Shown here: positions 41,433-49,738 of the stretch, piece after piece | Layout: each line of letters opens with the position of its first letter | How positions within the stretch are numbered: position 1 is the first letter of the stretch | Source: Ensifer adhaerens | GTDB taxonomy: Bacteria > Pseudomonadota > Alphaproteobacteria > Rhizobiales > Rhizobiaceae | DNA length: 64,000 nt | Direction of reading: 5' to 3' | Assembly: GCF_013283195.1 (NCBI RefSeq) | Contig: NZ_JABEKT010000002.1 | Coordinates: 1,240,001 to 1,304,000, forward strand | Position numbers and translations under genes: made by a program | The notes under the pieces: model-generated | What the model was told of the DNA's origin: nothing | Database searches by the model: none | The model's input: only the letters and a program-made list of their open reading frames with translations

Positions 41433-43675
41433 GCAGAAATCCTGTCAAAGAGTTGGTGGCTCTCGCGGCCGTTGCGCCACCGCGACTTAAGTATTTCCGC
41501 ATCGATGCGTTCGGCGAGCACCGCAAGCTTGCCGTTCTGCTCTCCCGACAGCGGTTCGTCGCAGCCGAGCATCTGGATCGACGGCAGCAGCCAGGAGGCA
41601 ATGCCTGCCTTGTTGATCCTCAGGCCGATCTCGCGGGCCTTCTGTTTTGAGCCGAGATAAACGCCGCAATCGCGCATCACGTCCTTCAGGACCGCACGCG
41701 GCATGATGCAGCATTCAAGCGACGCGACGTCGACCCGCGTCAATTGCAGTGCCGCAATCGCCATCAGCGGATAACCGGCATAACGATCGAGCAGCATTTG
41801 ATCGCCACCCTCGGAAAGCCAGCTTCCGGCCCATTTCACCGAATGATCATCATAGGCGAGCATTGGCGAGATCACGCTTCCAACGTGGTCCGATCCCGCC
41901 GCCGTCAATGCGCCGTACCAGCCCTTGGCCGCCGGCACGAGTGACCCGGACATCGTTATGATCGTCTCGCTTGAAACCTCTTCTGCCCCAACCGACAGGA
42001 GATCGAAGCGATCCAGCGCACCGGCGGCACAGACGATGCGGACCGAAAGCCCGTAAAACCGTACCAGCTGTCGCAACCGGGCGAGATCCCTTTGGAAGGC
42101 GGACTTGCTGACGGCGATTACGAGTGGAGCGCAACGCGTCTGCGGATCGAGCGCGAACAACGCAAGCAACGGACCGACTTCCGGCATGCCGACGGTAGAG
42201 CCGACGATTATTGGGACGCCGGATTTCTCGTCGAACACCCCGACGTCGACAATCGCTTCCATGCGCGGCGCGTCACAGGCGGCGTTGGAAAGCAGCGGAA
42301 CGATCTGGTGATCGACGATCGCCGGCAGCGCCAAGTTGGCCGCATCGAACAGAGACAACTGCTGGAGTGCGGCTGTTCGGGCGGGCATCCGCTTCGGCAT
42401 CAGGGGCAGAAAGGCGCGGCGCCCTTCTCGCAAGGTGAGCTCTAGAAATGGCGCTGCGTCGAGTTTGCCACCAGGCAGTCTGGCATGGGCGACGAACCCG
42501 TGAGCCTGATCGTCGCTGTCGAGCGACGCCCGGAACGCGGGTTGATCGGCAAAGCTTTGCGAAACGTCGATCCGATCGAGCCGCGTCCACATGTCGTCGA
42601 GCCTGGCCTCCGTGCTGGGCCGGCGGAGCTTGACTGCAGTCACGTGGTGTTCCGGGTCGAGCATCCAGCCGGAAATCAGCATGTCGCCGTCATCGGTCTC
42701 GAAAACCCGATCAACATCCATGCGAACCGGGAAGGGGAGGCTCGATACCGTGTCCTTGCCGGTAAAGCCGTTTGCCGCCGACCGCAAGCGCAGCATGGCT
42801 TCCGGCGTGGCCCGGGCATCGAGCAGAACGGAACGGATATGGTCCGGGGTGTCGAGAGCCGCGCTGACCTGTAAGCGGGAATGGGCCGGTGTCAGGTGCC
42901 AACCGCCACCAGCGTTGTATATGATGCCCTTGAGCGTGTCAGCGCGCACCCTTCCGCCCGTCTCCAGAACGGCGATGAAGCCCAGTTCGCCCTCCGGTAT
43001 GTCAGGCCGGGCAAAACTGGCGACAAAACAATCCGCAACTATCACCGCGCCGGCAAGAAGATAGGCTTGGAAACGTCCGGGAACGAACGCGCGGCTCCAG
43101 CCCATGATGACGATGACGCCGTCATGGGTCTCGCCAACCAGTTCGATGTAGCCGTCGGATGGCTGCTGCGCCCTTATCAGCGAAAGTCCGGCAGAAATCC
43201 TGCTGCGGTTCGATGGCTGTGCCATGAACTGATCGGCGAGGCGACCGATGACCGCGGCGGTCTCTGCTGCAGCCGTCTGCGCAATAAGGGTTGCCACCTC
43301 GTCAATCGAGATTTGTTTTGGGGCTACGATGAAACGCTCACGCGTGCGGCCGTCGTCAACGTCGATCATCGAGATTGGCACGTCGGTTTGCGACAGCGTC
43401 AGAAGCGCCGCGAAGCCGTGTGTTGCCGAAGGCGACGGCGCCGACAGGGCCCAGTTTGTCACAAAGGCGTCGTCCTGCGAGGATGTTGCGCCATCAGCCT
43501 TGACCGAAACCGCCTGACCCCTCGGGCGGCCGCTGCCAAGGACCAGCACGGTTTCCTGATCAATCCGACAGGAAATGGCTCGACCCTTCCCGAAGCGCGG
43601 AGCCTTGGCCGCAGTCGGGCCAGCGGTGGCACCATAGACTTTTTCGTCGATTGCCGTTGCCTGTCGCATCATCAT
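41429..43675 (-). CDS. wgeF: Large EPS protein with beta-rich modules and GT2-like C-terminus (ExpE6/WgeF-like)
   Basis: A 748-residue protein without signal peptide. Residues about 170-420 contain two copies of a module with a Gly-Trp core (VIVIMGWSRAF and GDMLISGWMLDPEHH), also seen in wgeE and wgeB. From about residue 500 the sequence looks like a reduced family 2 glycosyltransferase (VPIIVGSTVGMPEVGPLLAL, SSETIITMSGSLVPAAKGWY, VGSVISPMLAYDDHSVKWAG), but a clear DxD is not evident. Three consecutive ATGs overlap the previous stop; which one is used is uncertain. Its length almost equals WgeB (751), which suggests a shared origin. The role in polymer assembly is unknown. Confidence 0.7.
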   Translation of the reverse strand: MMMRQATAIDEKVYGATAGPTAAKAPRFGKGRAISCRIDQETVLVLGSGRPRGQAVSVKADGATSSQDDAFVTNWALSAPSPSATHGFAALLTLSQTDVPISMIDVDDGRTRERFIVAPKQISIDEVATLIAQTAAAETAAVIGRLADQFMAQPSNRSRISAGLSLIRAQQPSDGYIELVGETHDGVIVIMGWSRAFVPGRFQAYLLAGAVIVADCFVASFARPDIPEGELGFIAVLETGGRVRADTLKGIIYNAGGGWHLTPAHSRLQVSAALDTPDHIRSVLLDARATPEAMLRLRSAANGFTGKDTVSSLPFPVRMDVDRVFETDDGDMLISGWMLDPEHHVTAVKLRRPSTEARLDDMWTRLDRIDVSQSFADQPAFRASLDSDDQAHGFVAHARLPGGKLDAAPFLELTLREGRRAFLPLMPKRMPARTAALQQLSLFDAANLALPAIVDHQIVPLLSNAACDAPRMEAIVDVGVFDEKSGVPIIVGSTVGMPEVGPLLALFALDPQTRCAPLVIAVSKSAFQRDLARLRQLVRFYGLSVRIVCAAGALDRFDLLSVGAEEVSSETIITMSGSLVPAAKGWYGALTAAGSDHVGSVISPMLAYDDHSVKWAGSWLSEGGDQMLLDRYAGYPLMAIAALQLTRVDVASLECCIMPRAVLKDVMRDCGVYLGSKQKAREIGLRINKAGIASWLLPSIQMLGCDEPLSGEQNGKLAVLAERIDAEILKSRWRNGRESHQLFDRISA

Positions 43676-44400
43676 CTCGCCAGCAAAGTCAGCAGCGCGC
43701 CGGCGGCAAATCCCACGAGAACGAAGAGGAGCATCACAAGCGGTTTGGTGTCACCGCCCGCCCGCTTCTGCAGGCCGGTAAGTGTCTTCTCCATGCCCGC
43801 CACGACGCCATCCATCCGCAGCAGGTGCACGTCCAGATCATCGAGCCGCCGGATCATCTCGGTACGAAAGCCATCGATGCCACTGTTCGGGTCGTCCGTT
43901 CCGTCAGCCGGCACCGCATCCGCACCGACAGACGGAATGCGCTGCAGTGAACGTTGAGAAACCTGCAGCTGCCGCTGGGCGGCCATCAGCACGTCCAGTT
44001 TGTCGAGCACCCGGGTCAAAGGTGCGGCGATCAGGGCTTCTGCTGCTTGCTCGTCCGGTTGCGGCACGCGCAGAGGCTGGCCCGCCCCGTCGCCCGTGAT
44101 CGCCATGACGACGAGATCGCGGCTGCGCTTTTGCACTGCCTCCGGCAGAGCGATCTCGAAAGCGTGCTTGCCGTCACCGATCCCGTTTCGCCTGAGATCC
44201 GGGCGATTGCGGTCGGCAATTGCTTCGGCGACTGGTGCGCCATCGAGAAGGACGCGCACCTTGAGCCTTTGCCCCGGGGCAACAGGGTCGAACGCCCAAC
44301 CAAACAGGCGTCCGCCATCGATGGCATCGACCCGACCGTTGACGGGTTTGGCGCCATCGCCCTCAGGGGGCGTATCGAGTTTTTCTGCGACTTCAGCCAT
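43672..44400 (-). CDS. wgeE: Membrane-anchored EPS protein with one Gly-Trp module (ExpE5/WgeE-like)
   Basis: A 242-residue protein. Residues about 18-95 form the same small beta module as in WgeF and WgeB (NGRVDAIDGGRLFGWAFDP). Residues about 125-215 are helical and may coil. The C-terminus is a single membrane helix (PLVMLLFVLVGFAAGALL), so it is a tail-anchored inner-membrane protein with its module in the cytoplasm. It could hold glycosyltransferases of the cluster together at the membrane. That is inference; I know no catalytic motif in it. The stop overlaps the wgeF start. Confidence 0.65.
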   Translation of the reverse strand: MAEVAEKLDTPPEGDGAKPVNGRVDAIDGGRLFGWAFDPVAPGQRLKVRVLLDGAPVAEAIADRNRPDLRRNGIGDGKHAFEIALPEAVQKRSRDLVVMAITGDGAGQPLRVPQPDEQAAEALIAAPLTRVLDKLDVLMAAQRQLQVSQRSLQRIPSVGADAVPADGTDDPNSGIDGFRTEMIRRLDDLDVHLLRMDGVVAGMEKTLTGLQKRAGGDTKPLVMLLFVLVGFAAGALLTLLAR

Positions 44401-44409
44401 GGATCCTCT

Positions 44410-45663
44410 TTATGCGGCCTGAACCTGCTGGAGATTGAAAAGAGCGAGGTAGCGCGAAGCGGTCGTGTCGATGTCGTCAGGCCGAATGGCTCTGCCCGAC
44501 AGTTGACGGAGTAGCGTCGGCTTTTCGATGATCTGCCGCATGGCAGCCGCGAGCTGGCGCGGATCGTCGGGAGCAACAGTCAGGCCGTTGACACCGTTCC
44601 TCACAAGCTCGGCCATTCCGCCGATATTGCTTGCGATCACCGGTCGGCCTTGTGCCTGGGCTTCCTGGATCACCAGCGGCGCATTTTCCCACCAGATTGA
44701 CGGCACGATGGTGCAGTCGACGGCGCCGATAAGGGCACCGACATCCTCCCGCCGGTAGGGTCCGCGTCGCTGCACCTGAGGTGCCGTTTCGGAAAACAGA
44801 CGCTCGATGTCGGCGATGAATTCAGGGGTCTGAAACGGGGCGCCGCCATGGACGCGGAGCTCGAAGTCGACGCCATCAACGATCAGCTGGCGCGCCGCTT
44901 CCAACAGCACTTTGGTGCCCTTCCAGGGGTTGAGGTTGCCAAAGTAGCCGAAGGTGGGGCGGCCGCCCTTGAGTTTGTCCTTGCTGGTCTCGAATGCTCG
45001 CACCGGCAGTCCGTTGGTGATGACCGCGATACGGCTTTCGGCAATTCCCCATTCGACATATCGCCGCTTTAGGAACTCGCTTGGCGCGACAAAAGTATCA
45101 ATCGTGCTCAGAAGCGCCTTGAGGTGTTGTTCGCGCAGGGCAAAACGATCGGGCTTGATGTCCTTGAAACAGGCGTGGCAGCGGTCCGGGCTCGAGGCAT
45201 GGCAGAGTTCTCGCTTGTCGGTGCGCACCATCAGTCCGTCGTGATGGCAGATGGGGTAGTAGTCATGCAGCGTCATGACGATCTTGCACGCCGGCAGCGT
45301 CCTGCGGACGATATGCGGAAACTCGGCGCCCATCAGCAGGATATGGTGGAGATGCACCACATCCGGTTGGAACTCGCGCAGCAATTCCGTGAGGTCAGGC
45401 ACGAAACCGTAGAGATCGATCTGACTCATGAAGAAGCGATCGAAATGGCCGGCCCAAAGCAGGATTTCGTCGCCTGTCGGCCCGATGGCCTGGAAGCTCG
45501 TGCCCGGCCTTGCCTCGCGGTGAACCTGGTTGACCGCACCCAGGAACAGAGCCTCGTGTCCGGCCCGTTGATAGGCGCGGAAGAGATCATGCGCGAAGAC
45601 CTCCGTGCCGCCCGGATGAAGCGCCGGATGATTGTGCGCCACCACGAGAATGCGCTTGCTCAT
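44410..45663 (-). CDS. wgeD: Glycosyltransferase family 4 (ExpE4/WgeD-like)
   Basis: A 417-residue GT-B enzyme starting MSKRILVVAHNHPALHPGGT; the ATG overlaps the methyltransferase stop by four bases, and the longer upstream frame is not used. It shares with WgeG the phrases VVHLHHILLMG, VMTLHDYYPICHHDGLM, a Cys cluster (CHASSPDRCHACFKDI), YFGNLNPWKGTKVL and VPSIWWENAPLVIQEAQAQG. The last of these is the nucleotide-sugar site with its conserved Glu pair. The two transferases are paralogues within one operon, so they probably add different sugars to the same glycan. Confidence 0.8.
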   Translation of the reverse strand: MSKRILVVAHNHPALHPGGTEVFAHDLFRAYQRAGHEALFLGAVNQVHREARPGTSFQAIGPTGDEILLWAGHFDRFFMSQIDLYGFVPDLTELLREFQPDVVHLHHILLMGAEFPHIVRRTLPACKIVMTLHDYYPICHHDGLMVRTDKRELCHASSPDRCHACFKDIKPDRFALREQHLKALLSTIDTFVAPSEFLKRRYVEWGIAESRIAVITNGLPVRAFETSKDKLKGGRPTFGYFGNLNPWKGTKVLLEAARQLIVDGVDFELRVHGGAPFQTPEFIADIERLFSETAPQVQRRGPYRREDVGALIGAVDCTIVPSIWWENAPLVIQEAQAQGRPVIASNIGGMAELVRNGVNGLTVAPDDPRQLAAAMRQIIEKPTLLRQLSGRAIRPDDIDTTASRYLALFNLQQVQAA

Positions 45664-46511
45664 GTGTGGCTCCGTCGACGCTCGCCCACGAGAATGTCCT
45701 GATAGTGGGTGCCGCCCGGTGCACGCCAGTGGCCCAAGGATTTGAGCACGACCGAGAGGCCGGTGCGACCAAGTGCGTCCTCCAGAAATCCGTCGTCGAA
45801 GCCGACCGCTGCCAGCGGCGGTTGATCCGGCACGAACCAGCAAGGCCCCTGGCCGGCGCGCGCGAACGCAAGGCGCGGATCGCGTCGGCCCGTGGCATTC
45901 TGTCTGGCGGCGTCGTCGACGATGAAGGCCGTCATGAACAAGCGGCCGCCCAATGCAAGCACCCGGAAGATTTCGGCCAGATAGGCCATGACCTCTTCTG
46001 CCGGCAGGTGTGTGACGACCGATGTCATGATGATGAAATCGAACTGTCCGTCGGCAAACGGCAGTTTCAGCTCACGTCCTCTAATCTTCCCAGAGGGGTT
46101 GTAGAGTTCATGGGCGATGTCGAGGCGTTGGAAGGCGAAGTTCGGGTAGGCCGGCGTCACTGTCGACCTGCACCAGCGGATACCACCCTCCACGGGGTCG
46201 AGGCCTTCATAGCGCCCGCTGTCGCCATCGAGATATTGGGTGAGCGGCACGGCCATGCGGCCGATGCCGCAGCCGATGTCGAGGACGCGATGATGGGGGC
46301 GTAAGCCGCCCGTTCGGACAAAATGTCCGAGAAACTCGGCGCCGATTGCCCGGAAATCGCCGTCGCCGACGAAAATGCTGTTGGCATCCGGTTGCGGAAG
46401 GAACCGGTTGCGCGAGATGCTGTCGGTCAGCCAGGACAGATGCGCATCGTCAAAGGGCGACGGTGCGCCGACTTCATCGCGCGGCAGGGCATCGATCATG
46501 CATTTGTCCAT
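45660..46511 (-). CDS. wgeC: Class I SAM-dependent methyltransferase (ExpE3/WgeC-like)
   Basis: A 283-residue methyltransferase. The SAM-binding motif I is HRVLDIGCGIGRMAVPL (about residues 74-90), with YEGLDP as the acidic motif II and FDFIIMTSVVTHLPAEEVMA after it. The first 70 residues are specific to this group. It may cap or decorate a sugar, as O-methylation often sets chain length in surface glycans; the acceptor is unknown. The start overlaps the end of wgeB by 16 bases, and its stop overlaps the wgeD start, so translation is tightly coupled. Confidence 0.8.
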   Translation of the reverse strand: MDKCMIDALPRDEVGAPSPFDDAHLSWLTDSISRNRFLPQPDANSIFVGDGDFRAIGAEFLGHFVRTGGLRPHHRVLDIGCGIGRMAVPLTQYLDGDSGRYEGLDPVEGGIRWCRSTVTPAYPNFAFQRLDIAHELYNPSGKIRGRELKLPFADGQFDFIIMTSVVTHLPAEEVMAYLAEIFRVLALGGRLFMTAFIVDDAARQNATGRRDPRLAFARAGQGPCWFVPDQPPLAAVGFDDGFLEDALGRTGLSVVLKSLGHWRAPGGTHYQDILVGERRRSHT

Positions 46512-48751
46512 TCAAGTGTGCGGTCATCGGGGGATGCGGGCTCGGGATTACTCGGCGGACGCTCATCACGCGCCATCAGCGCGGCGATGTCGTCGTCCCA
46601 GCGCTGAGTGTGGAGCCACGAGTTGTACTGGCTCGCGACCCCGCGCATGTAGTCTTGGCTGCGCCGGATCGATTGGCGCTCAAAGTGATAGAGGCACGCA
46701 GCCGGTTCGTAGCCGATCTCGAAGCCGGCCCGACGGATCTTCAAGCAGAGATCGCTATCCTCGTAATCGCCGATGATATAGTCCTCGGTGAAGCCGCCGA
46801 CGCTGTCGTAGATGTCCCTCGACGTGACGAGGCAGGCACCCGTAACGCCCGGAACGGTTCGAGCCAGTTGTGCCGGCAGGTAGTTGCTGGGCATGCCCTT
46901 GTGAAAGTGGTGGTTCAGCCAGATCCCGCGCTGGTCGCGGCCGAAGTAGAGGCCCGCATGCTGCAGCGACCTGTCTTCGAAGATCAGCCTGGGGCCGACG
47001 GCGCCGAGTGCCCCGCTCATGACCGGCTCTATCAGGGTCTGCACCCAGCCCGGTTCGCAAGGAACGACATCCGAGTTGAGCATGACAAGCAGTGAGCCGC
47101 GCGCCATGCGTGCGCCGGTGTTGCAGGCCCGCGCGTAACCGCCGTTCCGGTTCATCACCACGAGCCGCATGGGAAAGCCATGCAGCAGGTGCAGCCCGCC
47201 GAGCAAATGCTCGGTTTCGTCCTGGATCTCCGGGGAATCGAGCACGAAGACGAGCTCGGCATTTGCCATCAACCAGGGATCGGTGGCCATGCCGGACAGC
47301 TGAAAGCGCAGAAAATCGAGGACCTTGTAGAGCGGGATGACGATAGAAACGAGCGGTGCCTGTTGCGCCAGGCCATAATCTCTCGTCCGCTTCACCTCGA
47401 CCGTCTTGCCGAGACGCTGCTCCACTTCCCGGAGCGTCGGCGCGAGGATGGTGCGGAAGGCATCGTCGATCGCATGTTGCGGCGGGACCGCGCGAAGGAT
47501 CTGGTTTCGCTGCAGCACCGGTTCGAAGGGCTGCGGCGGCGGGATGAGGGACTTCACCGCCCCTGACGCGAACCGCATCTGAAAGCGCGGTTGCAGCAGA
47601 GGGCCGAGCGGCTGATCAAGGGGGAGGCGGGCGACGAAGCCGGTCACGTCCGTTTTCGACTTGTCAGCCTGCGTCTGTGCCCATCCGGGGAATTCGTAAA
47701 TGTTGCCGTCTAGCGGCACGGCTTTCCCGTCCGCCTGCAGATAGTCGATACCAGCGAGCATGGAGGAGGGATCATGATACCAGCCGCCGACGAGCAGGCT
47801 GTCGGAAAGTGCGAGTGCCAGATCGACCTGCCCGGATGGCTGTTGTGCTGCTCTCTGAACATGACGTTCTTTGAGGGGCGCGCGAATCTGCAGGTCGATC
47901 GCGGTGGCCGGTCCGCCGTTCGGCCAGGTAGCGAGGTGCTGAACGAGCAATTCGCGCAGTTCGACCGCGTCGCGATTGTCTGCCCACCAACGCGTCAGGC
48001 TCGGACATTGCGCTTCACGCTCCGTAAGCTGCCTGATGGCGGCACCGTTCTTGCTGAGCAGCACGAGCTGAAAAGGGGGGCTGAGGCTCGGCATCTCGGC
48101 GATGAAGTGGCAGGTCTGCCAGGCTCCCCGCATGCGGCGCCGGACGATGGTCTTGGGTCGCAACTGGCTGACACTTGCCGAGCCGACGACGTAGATTGAA
48201 AGCTTGTCGTCAAACTCCGCATTGATCGTCGTTTCGATCAGGTACCGTCCACGGCCAAGTTCGCAGGTTGTGCGCGCCGGCCGAGGCAATGGTGCCAACG
48301 CATTGAGAGCGTCCTCGACGATCAGGCAGAAATAGGGATCTCCGGCAATTTTGAATGCGCTTCGCCAGGTCGTCAGCAAGACGTTGAGAAATCTGATGCG
48401 CGCATCCGGCGCGAGCTCCAGAAACAGCTGCTCCATGTCGAGGGGAGGTAGGTTGCTTGCCGGTTCGATGCTGACAGGAACCACGTTACCGTCGCGTTCG
48501 GTGGCAATGACGGCTGGCATCGACACCCTTGTCGTGCGCATGGCCCATAGCGTCCGCTGCTGTCCGTCGGCGAGTGCGAGTGTCACGCTGACGAGCGGCA
48601 CGGGCGGTTTTACCATCGTCAGCGCCGGCCGTGTCGAGGTCGGCGATACCGGCGGCAGATCCCAGATCACAACCGCCAGGTCCGATCCCAGGCGGAACGT
48701 CTTTGCGCCCCGGTAATCGGCACTCGGCTGTTTGATGTCGCTGAACGGCAA
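46496..48751 (-). CDS. wgeB: Large family 2 glycosyltransferase with N-terminal beta modules (ExpE2/WgeB-like)
   Basis: If started at TTG 48751, with GAGGG seven bases upstream, the protein has 751 residues; the open frame reaches back into the RTX gene, which makes earlier starts unlikely. Residues about 300-400 include the Gly-Trp module (LALSDSLLVGGWYHDP). The GT2 domain lies at about 470-710: PLVSIVIPLYKVLDFLRFQL, NRNGGYARACNTGARMA, LVMLNSDVVPCEPGWVQTL (the DxD-like site is NSD), and GDYEDSDLCLKIRRAG. It should transfer a sugar from a nucleotide donor in the cytoplasm. It follows the RTX gene in the wge operon. Confidence 0.8.
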   Translation of the reverse strand: MPFSDIKQPSADYRGAKTFRLGSDLAVVIWDLPPVSPTSTRPALTMVKPPVPLVSVTLALADGQQRTLWAMRTTRVSMPAVIATERDGNVVPVSIEPASNLPPLDMEQLFLELAPDARIRFLNVLLTTWRSAFKIAGDPYFCLIVEDALNALAPLPRPARTTCELGRGRYLIETTINAEFDDKLSIYVVGSASVSQLRPKTIVRRRMRGAWQTCHFIAEMPSLSPPFQLVLLSKNGAAIRQLTEREAQCPSLTRWWADNRDAVELRELLVQHLATWPNGGPATAIDLQIRAPLKERHVQRAAQQPSGQVDLALALSDSLLVGGWYHDPSSMLAGIDYLQADGKAVPLDGNIYEFPGWAQTQADKSKTDVTGFVARLPLDQPLGPLLQPRFQMRFASGAVKSLIPPPQPFEPVLQRNQILRAVPPQHAIDDAFRTILAPTLREVEQRLGKTVEVKRTRDYGLAQQAPLVSIVIPLYKVLDFLRFQLSGMATDPWLMANAELVFVLDSPEIQDETEHLLGGLHLLHGFPMRLVVMNRNGGYARACNTGARMARGSLLVMLNSDVVPCEPGWVQTLIEPVMSGALGAVGPRLIFEDRSLQHAGLYFGRDQRGIWLNHHFHKGMPSNYLPAQLARTVPGVTGACLVTSRDIYDSVGGFTEDYIIGDYEDSDLCLKIRRAGFEIGYEPAACLYHFERQSIRRSQDYMRGVASQYNSWLHTQRWDDDIAALMARDERPPSNPEPASPDDRTLEWTNA

Positions 48752-48812
48752 ATTCGATCCCTCTTGGAGTGCGCGCCCTGCGGGAGGAATGCAGGGCACG
48801 CGTTGTCCACGC

Positions 48813-49472
48813 TTAGTGAACCGTGAAATAGTTCTCGGGATTTGCGTGAATGTCGTCGATGTCGACATTGACCAGGGTCAGTGAATCGCCATGGCCGAGA
48901 TCGATGATGACATTGCCGCCGACCTGGGTGATGCGCGAAGCGAGGTCGTCAGGGGAGGTGATGTCGAGACCGTTGATGCCCTTCGAAATCTGCAGCAGAT
49001 CTTCCCCGGGTGTGAAGTCGAGGATGACGTCGTTGCCGCCGCCGCCGTCGAAGACGAAGATGTCGTTGCCGGCTCCACCGACCAGGAGATCGTCACCAGC
49101 ACCGCCGTTGAGGACGTCGTTACCATCACCGCCGAACAGCGTGTCGCTGCCTTTGCCGCCGGACAGGAAGTCGTTGCCCTGGCCGCCGAGCAGAATGTCG
49201 CTGCCGTTACCGCCGAACAGGAGATCGTCGCCCCATCCGCCGGTCAGGATGTCGTTGCCGTTCTCGCCATAGAGAACGTCGTCGCCTTCGCCGCCAAACA
49301 ACGAATCGTTGCCGTTGCCGCCGAATAGCTGGTCGTCACCTTCGTCACCGAAAATGATGTCATGTCCGTTGCCGCCGCTCACGAAATCATCACCCGCTCG
49401 GGCGTGGATGAAATCGTTGAAGCGAGAGCCGAACAGCGCGTCATCGTATGCGCCGCCTTCTAGTGTGGCCAT
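48813..49472 (-). CDS. wgeA: RTX-type calcium-binding secreted protein (ExpE1/WgeA-like)
   Basis: A 219-residue acidic protein starting MATLEGGAYDDALFG, with AGGAGAGG before the ATG. Residues about 10-155 consist of nonapeptide repeats of the GGxGxDxLx type (GGNGNDSLFGGEGDDVLYG, GGAGDDLLVGGAGNDIFVF) that bind Ca2+ and fold as a beta-roll. There is no Sec signal; the C-terminal part is the expected type I secretion signal region. The type I secretion genes wgdA and wgdB lie close by. In S. meliloti the equivalent protein is secreted and tied to galactoglucan production. A probable WggR operator lies about 210 bases upstream. Confidence 0.85.
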   Translation of the reverse strand: MATLEGGAYDDALFGSRFNDFIHARAGDDFVSGGNGHDIIFGDEGDDQLFGGNGNDSLFGGEGDDVLYGENGNDILTGGWGDDLLFGGNGSDILLGGQGNDFLSGGKGSDTLFGGDGNDVLNGGAGDDLLVGGAGNDIFVFDGGGGNDVILDFTPGEDLLQISKGINGLDITSPDDLASRITQVGGNVIIDLGHGDSLTLVNVDIDDIHANPENYFTVH

Positions 49473-49681
49473 CTGCCTCTCCTCTTGGTGGATAAATCGC
49501 ACGTCCATCGACCGGGTCGATGTTGATGCGCCGGGAGTGTGCATCGGCATAAAGTATATTTCAACAGAGATTCTGTGGCAGAAACGTGAAATATTCGCGT
49601 TGGTATTGTCACTATTTATGGGTATTTGTCATCAGAATTATTATGTACTTAGTTTGCGCGAACTATATCCGCGTTCTTGCG

Positions 49682-49712
49682 GTAAATTGCTTCAAAAGTT
49701 GTAGTAATTTAC
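49682..49712. promoter_or_regulatory. Probable WggR operator upstream of wgeA
   Basis: Outer arms GTAAATT (49682-49688) and AATTTAC (49706-49712) are perfect. Inside, TTGCTTCAA (49687-49695) and TTGTAGTAA (49699-49707) are separated by AAG, each one base away from the arms of the palindrome before wggR. The site is 210 bases upstream of the wgeA start and just past the end of wgdB, in an AT-rich gap that otherwise holds no gene. Confidence 0.6.
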
Positions 49713-49738
49713 TGCGTCTTGCGACCATTCAGGCTTGG

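Noticed and set aside
45664-45843. Upstream extension of the WgeD reading frame by 60 codons
   Set aside because: It lies inside the methyltransferase gene; ATG 45663 overlaps that gene's stop in the usual ATGA manner and begins the glycosyltransferase similarity.
48891-49328. Repetitive pattern suggesting a repeat array or CRISPR on the plus strand
   Set aside because: The repetition is the nucleotide form of the RTX nonapeptide repeats of wgeA; there are no constant repeats with unique spacers.
49473-49738. Search for a LuxR-type (lux box) site before wgeA
   Set aside because: No 18-20 base dyad of the lux-box type was found; only the WggR-like palindrome stands out.
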